Below are positions 17,563 through 25,341 of a DNA stretch of 64,000 nucleotides, one piece after another. The notes below the pieces were generated by a model. That model had not been told where the DNA came from and made no database searches. It saw only the letters and a program-made list of their open reading frames with translations. Made by a program: the position numbers and the translations under genes. The first letter of the stretch is position 1. Each line of letters starts with the position of its first letter. The DNA lies in NCBI RefSeq assembly GCF_016403105.1, contig NZ_CP046155.1, positions 2,571,906-2,635,905 on the forward strand, written 5' to 3'. Source of the DNA: Leptolyngbya sp. BL0902. Its GTDB lineage: Bacteria; Cyanobacteriota; Cyanobacteriia; Phormidesmidales; Phormidesmidaceae.

Positions 17563-19539
17563 ATGACGACGATTCTGGAACAGGGCAACATTACGATCCA
17601 TACCGAGAATATTTTTCCGATTATTAAAAAAGCGCTCTACTCCGAGCACGAAATTTTTCTGCGCGAACTAATTTCCAACGCCGTAGACGCCATTAAAAAG
17701 CTCTCCATGGTCTCTCGATCTGGGGAATACAGCGGCGACATCAGTAGTCCCGAAATTGAAATTAAACTAGATAAAGACAAGAAGACCCTCAGCGTATCGG
17801 ATACCGGAATTGGCATGACCGCTGACGAGGTGAAGCAATATATCAATCAGGTCGCCTTTTCCAGCGCTGAAGAATTTATCACGAAGTATAAAGACAGCGC
17901 TGCGGAAGATCCAATTATTGGTCACTTCGGGCTTGGCTTTTACTCTTCCTTCATGGTGGCATCCACCGTCGAAATTGACACCCTTTCCTATCGAGAAGCC
18001 GCCGAAGCCGTTCACTGGAGTTGTGACGGCACCACCCAGTTTTCCCTTAGTCCTTCGGAGCGGAGCACCGTGGGCACCACTATCACCCTGCATCTGATGG
18101 ATGGCGAGGAAGAGTACCTAGAGCCCGCCCGCATTCGACAGTTGATTAAAACCTACTGCGACTTCATGCCCGTCCCGATCAAGCTCGATGGCGAAGTCGT
18201 CAACAAGCATGAGGCACCCTGGAAAAAATCCCCCAGCAGCCTGACCGACGAGGATTATCTAGAGTTTTACCGCTATCTGTATCCCTTCCAAGAAGATCCA
18301 CTGCTGTGGATTCATTTGAATACCGATTATCCCTTTGTCGTTAACGGTATTCTCTATTTCCCGAAACTCAAGCCCGACATTGATATTACCAAAAGCAGCA
18401 TTAAGCTTTACTGCAACCAGGTGTTTGTCACCGACAACTGCGAGGAAGTTGTGCCCCGCTTCCTGCTACCCTTGCGCGGGGTGATTGACAGCACCGATAT
18501 TCCCCTCAATGTCAGCCGCAGTTTTTTGCAAGGGGATCGTACCGTCCGTCGCATCGCTGACTATATTGCCAAAAAAGTGGGCGACAGCCTCAAGGCTTTG
18601 TATCGTGATGATTCTGCCAAGTACATTTCTAGCTGGCAAGATTTGGGTAACTTTGTCAAATTTGGCTCCCTCAATGACGACAAATTTAAAGAGCAAGTCA
18701 AGGATATTCTCATCTTCCGCACCACGGCCCAGTTCGGGAACGCGGACGAAGCTGCCAAGGTAGAAGTGCAAGCCGAAGAAGGCGATGCCTGGGCCGAAGT
18801 TTCTGAAAATCAACCTGCCACCGACGCCAACGGCAATTTCTACACCACCCTCAAAGAGTACCTAGATCGTAATCAGGGCAAGCACGAAAACCGCGTATTC
18901 TACGCCACCGATGAAGTCTCCCAGGCTACCTATATTGAGCTATTCAAAGGACAGGGCCTAGAAATCTTGTTCATGGATTCCTTCATCGACACCCACTTTG
19001 TGCCAACCCTAGAACGCGACTATTCTGACGTCAAATTCGTCCGAGTGGATGCGGATCTCGATGATATGTTGCTGGATAAGGACAAGCAAAGCGAAATTGT
19101 TGATCCCGCCACCAACAAAACCCGTGATGATGAAATTAAGGAAATGTTTGAAAAAGCTCTGAGCAAACCCAGAGTAAACATCAAACCCCAAGCCCTGAAA
19201 GGCGAAAATGCGCCCCCGGCCATGGTGCTGCTGCCCGAAGAAGCTCGCCGCATGCAGGAAATTAGCGCCCTAATTCAGCAAAAGGCCATGGAATTTCCCG
19301 AAGACCATGTGCTGATGGTGAATACCGCTCACCCGCTGATTCAAAACCTGCTGAGCCTCAGCCAAAGCACCATCCTCGGAGCAGATGGCAACACCTCTCC
19401 AACGGGTGCCCTAGCTGAGATGATTTGCAACCAGGTTTACGACACGGCCCTCATGGCCCAAAAGGGCTTTGATGCTGAAGGGATGAAAACCTTTGTAGAG
19501 CGGTCGAACGCTCTGCTGACCAAGCTCACGGAACGGTAA
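17563..19539 (+). CDS. htpG: Chaperone protein HtpG (Hsp90)
   Basis: A 658-residue cytosolic Hsp90 of normal cyanobacterial length. The GHKL ATPase domain shows FLRELISNAVDAIKKL (Glu and Asn for ATP/Mg), SVSDTGIGMTADEV and IIGHFGLGFYSSFMV. The middle domain carries the catalytic-loop Arg region (DIPLNVSRSFLQGDRTVRRI), and the C-terminal dimerisation domain ends near TFVERSNALLTKLTER. Start is ATG 17563. It is monocistronic, followed by a strong hairpin terminator. HtpG in cyanobacteria protects phycobilisome and tetrapyrrole enzymes under heat, light and oxidative stress. No heat-shock operator such as CIRCE was seen upstream. Confidence 0.96.
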   Translation: MTTILEQGNITIHTENIFPIIKKALYSEHEIFLRELISNAVDAIKKLSMVSRSGEYSGDISSPEIEIKLDKDKKTLSVSDTGIGMTADEVKQYINQVAFSSAEEFITKYKDSAAEDPIIGHFGLGFYSSFMVASTVEIDTLSYREAAEAVHWSCDGTTQFSLSPSERSTVGTTITLHLMDGEEEYLEPARIRQLIKTYCDFMPVPIKLDGEVVNKHEAPWKKSPSSLTDEDYLEFYRYLYPFQEDPLLWIHLNTDYPFVVNGILYFPKLKPDIDITKSSIKLYCNQVFVTDNCEEVVPRFLLPLRGVIDSTDIPLNVSRSFLQGDRTVRRIADYIAKKVGDSLKALYRDDSAKYISSWQDLGNFVKFGSLNDDKFKEQVKDILIFRTTAQFGNADEAAKVEVQAEEGDAWAEVSENQPATDANGNFYTTLKEYLDRNQGKHENRVFYATDEVSQATYIELFKGQGLEILFMDSFIDTHFVPTLERDYSDVKFVRVDADLDDMLLDKDKQSEIVDPATNKTRDDEIKEMFEKALSKPRVNIKPQALKGENAPPAMVLLPEEARRMQEISALIQQKAMEFPEDHVLMVNTAHPLIQNLLSLSQSTILGADGNTSPTGALAEMICNQVYDTALMAQKGFDAEGMKTFVERSNALLTKLTER

Positions 19540-19576
19540 TCTCCGTCCCTCTGCCCATTGTCATTTTCTGAAAGCT

Positions 19577-19607
19577 AAGCCCTGGTTTCTTGAGGAAGCC
19601 AGGGCTT
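19577..19607 (+). terminator. Terminator hairpin after htpG
   Basis: AAGCCCTGG and CCAGGGCTT form a perfect 9-bp stem about 38 bp past the htpG stop, followed by gtatcgtttt. Confidence 0.75.
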
Positions 19608-19774
19608 GTATCGTTTTCCCAAGAAAGGATCGGGCATGGTCATCGACGCAAAGGCGCGAACTTTTGTCGGGGGTTAATCCAACCCCATGGAAGCTTCTCG
19701 ACCGACGGAGGATGTCAAAATCCCAGGAGTCTTTTCCACCCCCTGGCTCTAGAACAGCCTTTAGTGAAATCGTT

Positions 19775-19824
19775 TAAAGGCGACACCCGGATTCGAACCG
19801 GGGGATGGAGGTTTTGCAGACCTC
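19775..19824. repeat. attL: 3' half of tRNA-Cys
   Basis: Contains the anticodon arm 3' side, T arm and acceptor 3' strand of tRNA-Cys on the minus strand, then diverges at 19825. It lacks the D arm and 5' acceptor strand, so it is an attachment-site remnant and not a second tRNA gene. Confidence 0.9.
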
Positions 19825-19966
19825 CGAGTAAAGCCCCTAATGCCTTGATTTGCAAGGTTTTTGAGAATCGAGCCTAAAAGCTTGCCTAGTTTATGCCCTA
19901 GTTTAGCTCGATCAACCATGCTGGAATGGGCCAAAATTAGGTAGATTTCAATGCTCAATCCTACCT

Positions 19967-20269
19967 ATGACCACACTAAACCCCGCCACTCAAATCCCCG
20001 TCGCTAACAATACGCTTGAAAAGGTTCTTGCTTGGGCTGGATTAGCTTTCTACAAACTGCACAATAAAACCGAGTACCAAGAGCAGCGGAACGGCCCCAA
20101 TATCCCCATCGTGACCGCTACGGATGGTCTGGCCGAAGACGGCTCGGAGCGGCTCATCCTTCACATCTCGCTTCCTCTGAATCCCAACTGGAGGGAAAGC
20201 ACTAATCCGTTATGGCTGGATGCTATTGAAGTTTCAAACGTTGCCATGCCCACCGCCTGGTTGCCATAA
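19967..20269 (+). CDS. Element protein of unknown function (100 aa)
   Basis: First gene of the left operon. A 100-residue soluble protein (MTTLNPATQIPVANNTLEKV ... SERLILHISLPLNPNW ... AMPTAWLP) with no motif I recognise. Its stop TAA is directly followed by the ATG of the 742-residue protein, which implies translational coupling and a related role. ATG 19967 follows the sequence caatcctacct, so the ribosome site is weak. The alternating strand pattern suggests a small beta-rich fold. Confidence 0.65.
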   Translation: MTTLNPATQIPVANNTLEKVLAWAGLAFYKLHNKTEYQEQRNGPNIPIVTATDGLAEDGSERLILHISLPLNPNWRESTNPLWLDAIEVSNVAMPTAWLP

Positions 20270-22498
20270 ATGCCCGTGTCTGCCGTTAATGCTGCCGCTA
20301 CGCCCCGCGCCCCCATGCCGACTGGTGGGGGGCGTGTTGTGCAGGGAAATTTTGGTGGCCCCCGGCCCGTAAACCCCCTGCCTCAAAATGTGGTGCCGGG
20401 GAATTTCGGCGGCCCTCGCCCCGTGAACCCCCTGCCTCAAAATGTGGTGCCTGCCAATTTCGGCGGCAACCCCCGCCCCGTCAATCCCGTGGCTCAGCCA
20501 GGAACCTACACTGGCCCCCGGCCCGTGAACACTACGCGCCCCGTGGCAGGCATTACCCCAGGCGGTGCGGCGGTGGGGCTGGGTGAAGCAGTAGCACAGG
20601 CAGGCGTTGATAGCTTTTTCCGGTGGGCCTATCCCCAGCCCGATCTGCCCCCTGGTGCTGTTGGCTCCCTGCCCAGTGGGGATATCCCAAACCCTGCCAG
20701 GGATGGCGTCAATCCCACGATTGCCGATGCGATGGGCATTCCGGCCACCATCCCCGGCCCACCGCTACCTGTTTTTCCGCAATATCCCAACCAGCTTGAT
20801 CCAGGGGCCATTCCTAGGGGCACAAATACAGATCTCGGAATGCCACCGCCTTTTAGGGGTGGGCAAATGGCTGTGCCCTATCGCGTTGAGGGCGTTTGGT
20901 TCGCTCCTAAACATTTTGTGGGGGCTACGCTAGACGATGGCATAGATGCTCAGTATGCTTTTTTTGCCAATGTGCAAGGGCCGATTTCTGGGATCGGCCT
21001 GTTCAATCATCCGTATTGGGGTCGGGTGTATTGTGTTTTTACCGAGACGGCTATTGTCCCGACCACGCCCATTCTAGGCGCGGGGCGGCTGAACAACGAA
21101 TCAATCCGCAACCTGTCGATTCGGAGATCAGACGGATTGCCTGATACAGGCGGTGATCCACCCGGAGAAATTCTGCCCCAATATGAGCCCAACCCCTCCC
21201 GCCGCCGCCGTTCCCCGGCGTTGCCCGTGCCCAACCTGCCCAGCCAGCCAGATGATCTGCCGTGGCCGCTACGCAATCCCACGCCCGCCCCGCCGCAATT
21301 TCCCTTTGCGCCCCCGGCCCCGGCCCCTAGGACAAACCCCGACCCCACCGCACCACCTGCCCCACAGCGGCCCCTAGACCCGCGCCCCACGCCCCAACCC
21401 ACGCCCCAGCCAAACCCCCAGCCCCAGCCACAGCCACAACCCCAGCCAAACCCCAGCCCCAACCCTGGCCCCCGGCCAAACTATGACCCCGGAGCACCTC
21501 GCCCCGCGCAGCGGCCCCTGATAAATCCAAATCCCACCCGGCGATTTCAGCCCCGCATCATTCCGGGCCGCATCAGCACGCCCACGCCGTTCATACCGGG
21601 CATTAATCCCAACCCCTCAAATTGGCCAGAGGTGCCCGTTCGCATTCGGCCTGGTGAGCGGCCCCGGGTAAACACGCCCACCAACCCCGATCTAAGCGGC
21701 AACCCGGCCACCAATCCCCTGATCCAGATCGTTACCCAAACGGTTAACCAAACCAACAACATTCAGCGGCCTGCGGTTTGTCGATATGATTCCCGCAACA
21801 TTGCCGGGAAGTGCGACAAGATCCAGAGGGTTGTGGACGACAACAAGAAAATCCTAACGGACAATCTCGATAAAGCCTACGAAGGAGAGATTGACCTTAG
21901 CCCTTGCCCCGTGGGAGAAGATCCGCCACAGGATATCCGCTCATCCGAAGCAGACGGCATCCCCGGCATTGATGCCAAGCTGAATTTGGCCCTAGATGGC
22001 ATTGCCGCCCTGTGGGAGCTGCTGAGATGCCCACCAGAGGAAAGTGACGGCATAGCCATTCCTGAAACCTGGAATCTGAAGAAGTCGATCAGCGTTGACC
22101 AGATGATCATCGTGACCAAGCCCAGCGGGAACGACGGTTCGCCGACCTATAGACGAAGCTTCACCATTCCGCACCCTCGATATACGACGCAGCGGGACAT
22201 CGAAACCCTCAAGAGAATCAAGCGATTTAAGTATCGCCGTGGCAGTTTTCAGGCGACTATTCAGCTTGCCGATAATTCCTGCTGCGTGTTGAACTGCTTT
22301 AATCGAGCTGAAGCAAAACGAACATCTGAATATGTGCTGTCGTTGATTAGCCGCAATTGGGCTAGGGGGGCAATCGTTAAAATCACCGAAAAAATCAACT
22401 TGGAGATAGCACCTGTTCCCGTTGAGTTTCACGTTGCGAAGTATTACAGCAGTAGCGACGACCGATTGTTACCCGTTTGGTCTCTACCGATTCCCTAG
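20270..22498 (+). CDS. Repeat- and proline-rich element protein (742 aa)
   Basis: The largest protein of the element, family not recognised. Residues 26-61 are two identical 18-residue units GNFGGPRPVNPLPQNVVP, followed by a degenerate third (ANFGGNPRPVNPVAQ). A middle region (about 200-300) looks folded (FAPKHFVGATLDDGIDAQYA, VYCVFTETAIV). Residues about 340-480 are a Pro/Gln/Asn linker (TPQPTPQPNPQPQPQPQPQP). A Cys-containing C-terminal part has basic, strand-rich sequence (YRRGSFQATIQLADNSCCVL). There is no signal peptide, transmembrane helix or P-loop. A long extensible protein next to small abundant-looking proteins suggests a virion or surface structural protein, but this is inference. 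Confidence 0.8.
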   Translation: MPVSAVNAAATPRAPMPTGGGRVVQGNFGGPRPVNPLPQNVVPGNFGGPRPVNPLPQNVVPANFGGNPRPVNPVAQPGTYTGPRPVNTTRPVAGITPGGAAVGLGEAVAQAGVDSFFRWAYPQPDLPPGAVGSLPSGDIPNPARDGVNPTIADAMGIPATIPGPPLPVFPQYPNQLDPGAIPRGTNTDLGMPPPFRGGQMAVPYRVEGVWFAPKHFVGATLDDGIDAQYAFFANVQGPISGIGLFNHPYWGRVYCVFTETAIVPTTPILGAGRLNNESIRNLSIRRSDGLPDTGGDPPGEILPQYEPNPSRRRRSPALPVPNLPSQPDDLPWPLRNPTPAPPQFPFAPPAPAPRTNPDPTAPPAPQRPLDPRPTPQPTPQPNPQPQPQPQPQPNPSPNPGPRPNYDPGAPRPAQRPLINPNPTRRFQPRIIPGRISTPTPFIPGINPNPSNWPEVPVRIRPGERPRVNTPTNPDLSGNPATNPLIQIVTQTVNQTNNIQRPAVCRYDSRNIAGKCDKIQRVVDDNKKILTDNLDKAYEGEIDLSPCPVGEDPPQDIRSSEADGIPGIDAKLNLALDGIAALWELLRCPPEESDGIAIPETWNLKKSISVDQMIIVTKPSGNDGSPTYRRSFTIPHPRYTTQRDIETLKRIKRFKYRRGSFQATIQLADNSCCVLNCFNRAEAKRTSEYVLSLISRNWARGAIVKITEKINLEIAPVPVEFHVAKYYSSSDDRLLPVWSLPIP

Positions 22499-22501
22499 CC
22501 T

Positions 22502-22525
22502 GTTTTGGGGTCTAGGGGCCAAAAC
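22502..22525 (+). terminator. Hairpin after the 742-aa gene
   Basis: GTTTTGG (22502-22508) pairs with CCAAAAC (22519-22525). There is no T tract; it may attenuate rather than stop transcription. Confidence 0.4.
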
Positions 22526-22602
22526 GAGAATGTAATCTCCTGCCCTAAAAACAGGGTTGAACTGGGCTATAACGGAATTGTCTTTCCGTTGAGAAACCCG
22601 TT

Positions 22603-22836
22603 ATGGCTGCTGCTATTAACTCCACTGCCACCTCTGCCGAAGCTCAAGCGATTGAAGTTGCCAGCGCGCTGAATGCCCTGGAACGTGCCCAATCCACCGA
22701 CCTGGAACCCCTCAACAATGTGCAGGTTGATTTGGATGCAGAGAACGGCCTGCTGTCCATCACCATGACTCTGCCTGTCACCGTCACGGCAACCGCTACG
22801 GGCTTTGCCGTTGCAGCGGTTCCTTACCTGACCTAA
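22603..22836 (+). CDS. Small element protein, coat-like composition (77 aa)
   Basis: A 77-residue protein: an N-terminal Ala/Ser/Thr/Glu-rich helix (TSAEAQAIEVASALNALERA) followed by a strand-rich, hydrophobic C-terminal half (LLSITMTLPVTVTATATGFA). No Cys, few charges. It stands between two hairpins in its own segment of the operon. Size and composition recall small structural or coat subunits of small viruses, but I know no homologue and this is only suggestive. Confidence 0.6.
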   Translation: MAAAINSTATSAEAQAIEVASALNALERAQSTDLEPLNNVQVDLDAENGLLSITMTLPVTVTATATGFAVAAVPYLT

Positions 22837-22863
22837 ATCAATACTGAACGCCTGTTTAACAAT

Positions 22864-22877
22864 GCCCCTAACGGGGC
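22864..22877 (+). terminator. Short GC hairpin before the 134-aa gene
   Basis: GCCCC-taac-GGGGC stem followed 18 bases later by a CTTTTTG run. Could attenuate transcription downstream of the 77-aa gene. Confidence 0.35.
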
Positions 22878-22914
22878 TTCGATCTCCTAACAATCTTTTT
22901 GACTGAGGGTCATT

Positions 22915-23319
22915 ATGGGAACCGAAAAATTGCGATTGATTGCCGACGACATCGGCGGTACTCGTCTCCGATTTAGTGGGGCAAAATACTTTTACGGAAA
23001 TAGATCCGTTAAGCGGATCATTGGCATTAAGCCTGCAACCGACCGCGACAACTCAACCAACAAACTGAAAATGAAAACCCAGGACTATAAGAAGTACCTG
23101 GTTCGGATGGTTGCGGTTGCTACTGGTCAAGTCGCTGGCGGGGTTGGCACGAATCAAGCCCAGCGAGACAAGAAATTCCGAATTACGTTTTACTGCCACC
23201 CGGACAAGGTGGATAATGCAATTTTGGAGTTGCCTGGTAAGAACGTTGATCGGGGTGCTGGGATTGGGAGCCTCAAAATTGATGAGGTCTACCGCCCCCG
23301 GAAGGTCAACTACATCTAA
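22915..23319 (+). CDS. Basic element protein of unknown function (134 aa)
   Basis: A 134-residue, Lys/Arg-rich soluble protein (GTEKLRLIADDIGGTRLRFS, RDKKFRITFYCHPDKVDN, ending EVYRPRKVNYI). A strong GAGGG ribosome site precedes ATG 22915. The alternating strands and net positive charge would suit nucleic acid binding or a capsid-lining protein, but no family is recognised. Its stop overlaps the start of the next gene in TAATG, so translation is coupled. Confidence 0.7.
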   Translation: MGTEKLRLIADDIGGTRLRFSGAKYFYGNRSVKRIIGIKPATDRDNSTNKLKMKTQDYKKYLVRMVAVATGQVAGGVGTNQAQRDKKFRITFYCHPDKVDNAILELPGKNVDRGAGIGSLKIDEVYRPRKVNYI

Positions 23320-23510
23320 TGGTGTGGCGGCCCTTGCTGACACGGCCTGTTTTGGGAACTAATCAGGCCGTGTCCCTCTCCCCAAAAGAGTGGGGCCGCC
23401 GCAATGGCTACAGTCCCAGCGGGGTGCTGTATTTGATTCGCACCAATAAGCTTTATGCGTTTCGCCACGCAGGCCGCTGGTATATCCCAGTTGAGATGAA
23501 GCGGCGATGA
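23319..23510 (+). CDS. Small HTH (excisionase-like) protein
   Basis: A 63-residue protein whose core SPKEWGRRNGYSPSGVLYLI plus KLYAFRHAGRWYIP follows the pattern of MerR/excisionase winged helices (helix, turn-helix, then the R-x-G-x-x-W-x-I-P wing). It may be the Xis of this element or a transcription factor. The ATG at 23319 overlaps the previous stop. A GTG at 23370 lies inside a strong hairpin and would give a 46-residue version that still holds the whole HTH, so the start is uncertain. Confidence 0.65.
   Translation: MVWRPLLTRPVLGTNQAVSLSPKEWGRRNGYSPSGVLYLIRTNKLYAFRHAGRWYIPVEMKRR
23339..23374 (+). terminator. Perfect 11-bp hairpin overlapping HTH gene start
   Basis: GACACGGCCTG (23339-23349) and CAGGCCGTGTC (23364-23374) form a perfect stem with a 14-base loop rich in T. 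It may end transcription of the structural-type genes or mask translation of the HTH gene. Confidence 0.5.
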
Positions 23511-23833
23511 GTGATCAGTGGCGATTTATCGGCAGTGTGCTGTACACCGAGAAGGGCTACCGTGATCCGCGAACCCTGCCCATGGTTTTGCAGGCGGAAT
23601 ATATCCGGGTGGAAGTATCGTTTCTGAAGCGCCCTGAACCGGACTGGTATCGGGCCGGATGGCTGAATCAGGTAGCCCAGTTTGGCACTAAGCGGCTATT
23701 GCTTCCTTCTCAGGTTGTGCCCCTAGAGGCTCCCTCTGGGCTTCGCATGGATACGGCCCGTCCCTATCGGATTCGGTTTGCCCCAGTGCCCTGGCTGCCA
23801 GGGGCGCGGGTGTCGTTTTGGCGGTTGCTCTAG
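23507..23833 (+). CDS. Element protein of unknown function (108 aa)
   Basis: A 108-residue protein starting MSDQWRFIGSVLYTEKGYRD and ending PGARVSFWRLL, rich in aromatic and Arg residues and predicted to be beta-rich. It overlaps the HTH gene by four bases (ATGA) and abuts the FHA gene with no gap, so it belongs to a translationally coupled string. No recognisable family. Confidence 0.7.
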   Translation: MSDQWRFIGSVLYTEKGYRDPRTLPMVLQAEYIRVEVSFLKRPEPDWYRAGWLNQVAQFGTKRLLLPSQVVPLEAPSGLRMDTARPYRIRFAPVPWLPGARVSFWRLL

Positions 23834-24427
23834 ATGCCCAAATTGACGCTCTATTTTGACCCAACCTTTGGGGATAAGTCCTGGGCCGGGTCTTACTTTT
23901 CGATTGACGCGCCAGAGCCGGAGGAGTCCCACCATACCCGCCTGGGGGAGTGGATCGTTGGCAGACATCCCCAGTGCGACTTAACTATAGGCATTCCCTC
24001 GGTGAGCCGCAAGCACGCCGCCATTGCCTACTCGTTTGCCTCAGACCGTTGGACGATCACCGACTTGGGCAGCACGAGTGGCACCCGCCTAGATGGGCAG
24101 TTGCTCCAGGCCCACGACCCCAAGCCGATCTGCATTGGCTCTAGGCTCAATTTGGGAAATGCGCTGATCCGCATTGTTGAAGACGAGCTGGACACGATCA
24201 ACACGGACGATGGCCCCACCACGGTAGCAGGGCTAAATCCTCTTGATCATCACACTGGAGAACCCCTACCCCCGCCACCGTCGCCACCGCCCAAAACCAT
24301 GGCCGACACCCTATACCTGGGGGCATCGTGGATTATCACCCCTACCACCATGGTGGGGATGGTGTATCGGCTGATCATCATTGCGGTGTCTGCCCTGGTA
24401 GCCGTGCTGATTTTGGGGGCACTCTAA
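23834..24427 (+). CDS. FHA domain protein with C-terminal membrane anchor
   Basis: A 197-residue protein. The FHA domain (about 30-115) keeps the phosphothreonine-binding landmarks: IVGRHPQCDLTI (Gly-Arg), SVSRKHAAIAY (Ser-x-x-His) and WTITDLGSTSGTRLDG, with Thr where many FHA domains have Asn. A Pro-rich linker (PLPPPPSPPPKTM) leads to a terminal hydrophobic helix (LIIIAVSALVAVLILGAL) that anchors the domain to the membrane facing the cytoplasm. It should bind Thr-phosphorylated partners, possibly substrates of host Hanks-type kinases. ATG 23834 directly follows the previous stop. Confidence 0.88.
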   Translation: MPKLTLYFDPTFGDKSWAGSYFSIDAPEPEESHHTRLGEWIVGRHPQCDLTIGIPSVSRKHAAIAYSFASDRWTITDLGSTSGTRLDGQLLQAHDPKPICIGSRLNLGNALIRIVEDELDTINTDDGPTTVAGLNPLDHHTGEPLPPPPSPPPKTMADTLYLGASWIITPTTMVGMVYRLIIIAVSALVAVLILGAL

Positions 24428-24449
24428 GCGGGATGAGCTTGGCAGGGCG

Positions 24450-24767
24450 ATGGATTTTTTGCTGTTTGCGGCTGCGGTGTTTGGGCTGGTGTGGTTGCTG
24501 GTGCTGGTGCTGGCGGTGCCTGTGCTCCTAGTGTGGGCCGTTCGCCGCCAGCGGCCACCCATATCGCCCCGTAGGCAACGCCGCCCCCGCCTACTGACGG
24601 CCACCCCTCACCAGATACGGGCTGCTGTGAAGGAAATCTCTATCTACACCCACAATGAAGAAATATCGGCCCGGTTGTTGCACCACACGCGCCTGGAGAA
24701 CCGGGGCAAGCCGCTGAGCTGGTGCGTGGAAAAAACCATCCACGACCTGGTGCGAGACCGTCGATAA
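24450..24767 (+). CDS. Membrane-anchored protein with host-paralogous C-terminal domain
   Basis: A 105-residue protein: N-terminal transmembrane helix (LVWLLVLVLAVPVLLVWAV), a basic Arg/Pro linker, and a small C-terminal domain ending LSWCVEKTIHDLVRDRR. The chromosomal gene at 35500-35793 has the same layout and ends EQWCWEKAIYDIQRDRR, sharing W-C-x-E-K-x-I-x-D-x-x-R-D-R-R. This suggests the element copied a host membrane protein or the reverse. Function unknown. It is 22 bp after the FHA gene, which is also membrane-anchored. Confidence 0.75.
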   Translation: MDFLLFAAAVFGLVWLLVLVLAVPVLLVWAVRRQRPPISPRRQRRPRLLTATPHQIRAAVKEISIYTHNEEISARLLHHTRLENRGKPLSWCVEKTIHDLVRDRR

Positions 24768-24794
24768 TGGAGGGGTAGCCATCCCCCGATTGCC

Positions 24795-25022
24795 ATGACT
24801 GCCAGTAGCGAGAGCAACGACCGCCTAGACCGGATAGAAGCCACCCTAGAGAAGCTGGCCACTGATCTGGGCCAGATGAGGGAGGAGCAAGACCGGGGCC
24901 GCAAGTGGGAAGACCGGACTTGGGATGTGATCAAGTGGGTGGGTGGCATTTCGGCGGCACTGTCGATTAGTGCGGCCATTGCCCTGGTCGGGCTGGTGAT
25001 TCGGTTGTCGCTGGGCAATTAG
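24795..25022 (+). CDS. Coiled-coil plus membrane helix protein (75 aa)
   Basis: A 75-residue protein with an N-terminal heptad-like helix (DRLDRIEATLEKLATDLGQM) and a C-terminal hydrophobic segment (AALSISAAIALVGLVIRLSL). This layout resembles small membrane coiled-coil proteins common in phages and cyanobacteria, some annotated as hemolysin XhlA-like; a holin-type role is possible but unproven. Last gene of the left operon, followed by a GC-rich hairpin. Confidence 0.7.
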   Translation: MTASSESNDRLDRIEATLEKLATDLGQMREEQDRGRKWEDRTWDVIKWVGGISAALSISAAIALVGLVIRLSLGN

Positions 25023-25042
25023 CCGAAACCAAGCCCAAAGCA

Positions 25043-25070
25043 AAACCCCCGACCCATGGGCCGGGGGTTT
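25043..25070. terminator. Bidirectional terminator between left operon and repressor block
   Basis: A 28-bp near-palindrome with AAACCCCCG and CGGGGGTTT arms and one internal mismatch, preceded by CAAA and followed by GTGG. It lies between the convergent 75-aa gene and the 37-aa gene. Confidence 0.7.
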
Positions 25071-25074
25071 GTGG

Positions 25075-25188
25075 TTACTTGGCAGCGTTGATCATCCTAA
25101 TGGCCATGTTCCAGGCCGTGAGCCACCCGATAGCCGGGGCATTGGCGCGAATCTTCCGCGCCAGGTCTTCAATGTGCTGTTGGGTCAT
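25075..25188 (-). CDS. Very small element protein (37 aa)
   Basis: A 37-residue protein, MTQQHIEDLARKIRANAPAI then GWLTAWNMAIRMINAAK, predicted as two amphipathic helices. Its ATG lies inside the preceding 56-aa gene, overlapping it by 20 bases in another frame, a sign of translational coupling. Last gene of the leftward repressor block before the terminator. Family unknown; the reading frame is short, so confidence rests on its protein-like composition and position. Confidence 0.5.
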   Translation of the reverse strand: MTQQHIEDLARKIRANAPAIGWLTAWNMAIRMINAAK

Positions 25189-25339
25189 GGGGTTGCTGCT
25201 CCCAAACGAGCTGTAGGGTGTGGTTCCTCATGTAGCTTTTGAGCCGAGCAAAATGGTATTCGGCGGTTGCCCGGTTGTGGTTTTGGCCAATCAGATGCCA
25301 TTTAACTTTGCATGGCCCTAGCAGGTAGATTTTCCACAT
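25169..25339 (-). CDS. Small basic element protein (56 aa)
   Basis: A 56-residue protein starting MWKIYLLGPCKVKWHLIGQN, then HNRATAEYHFARLKSYM. A strong GGAGG ribosome site stands 10 bases before the ATG at 25339, inside the end of the upstream 100-aa gene. The single Cys, aromatic strands and basic helix look protein-like. No family is recognised. It is co-directional with the repressor, so it is likely expressed in the quiescent state. Confidence 0.6.
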   Translation of the reverse strand: MWKIYLLGPCKVKWHLIGQNHNRATAEYHFARLKSYMRNHTLQLVWEQQPHDPTAH

Positions 25340-25341
25340 AG

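Noticed and set aside
19775-19824. A second tRNA-Cys gene at the left end of the element
   Set aside because: Only the 3' half is present; the sequence diverges before the D arm and 5' acceptor strand, so it is an attachment-site remnant.
20270-25022. Inovirus (filamentous phage) identity for the left operon
   Set aside because: No Zot/pI ATPase, no signal peptide on the large protein and no typical pVIII; the small 77-aa protein alone is not enough.
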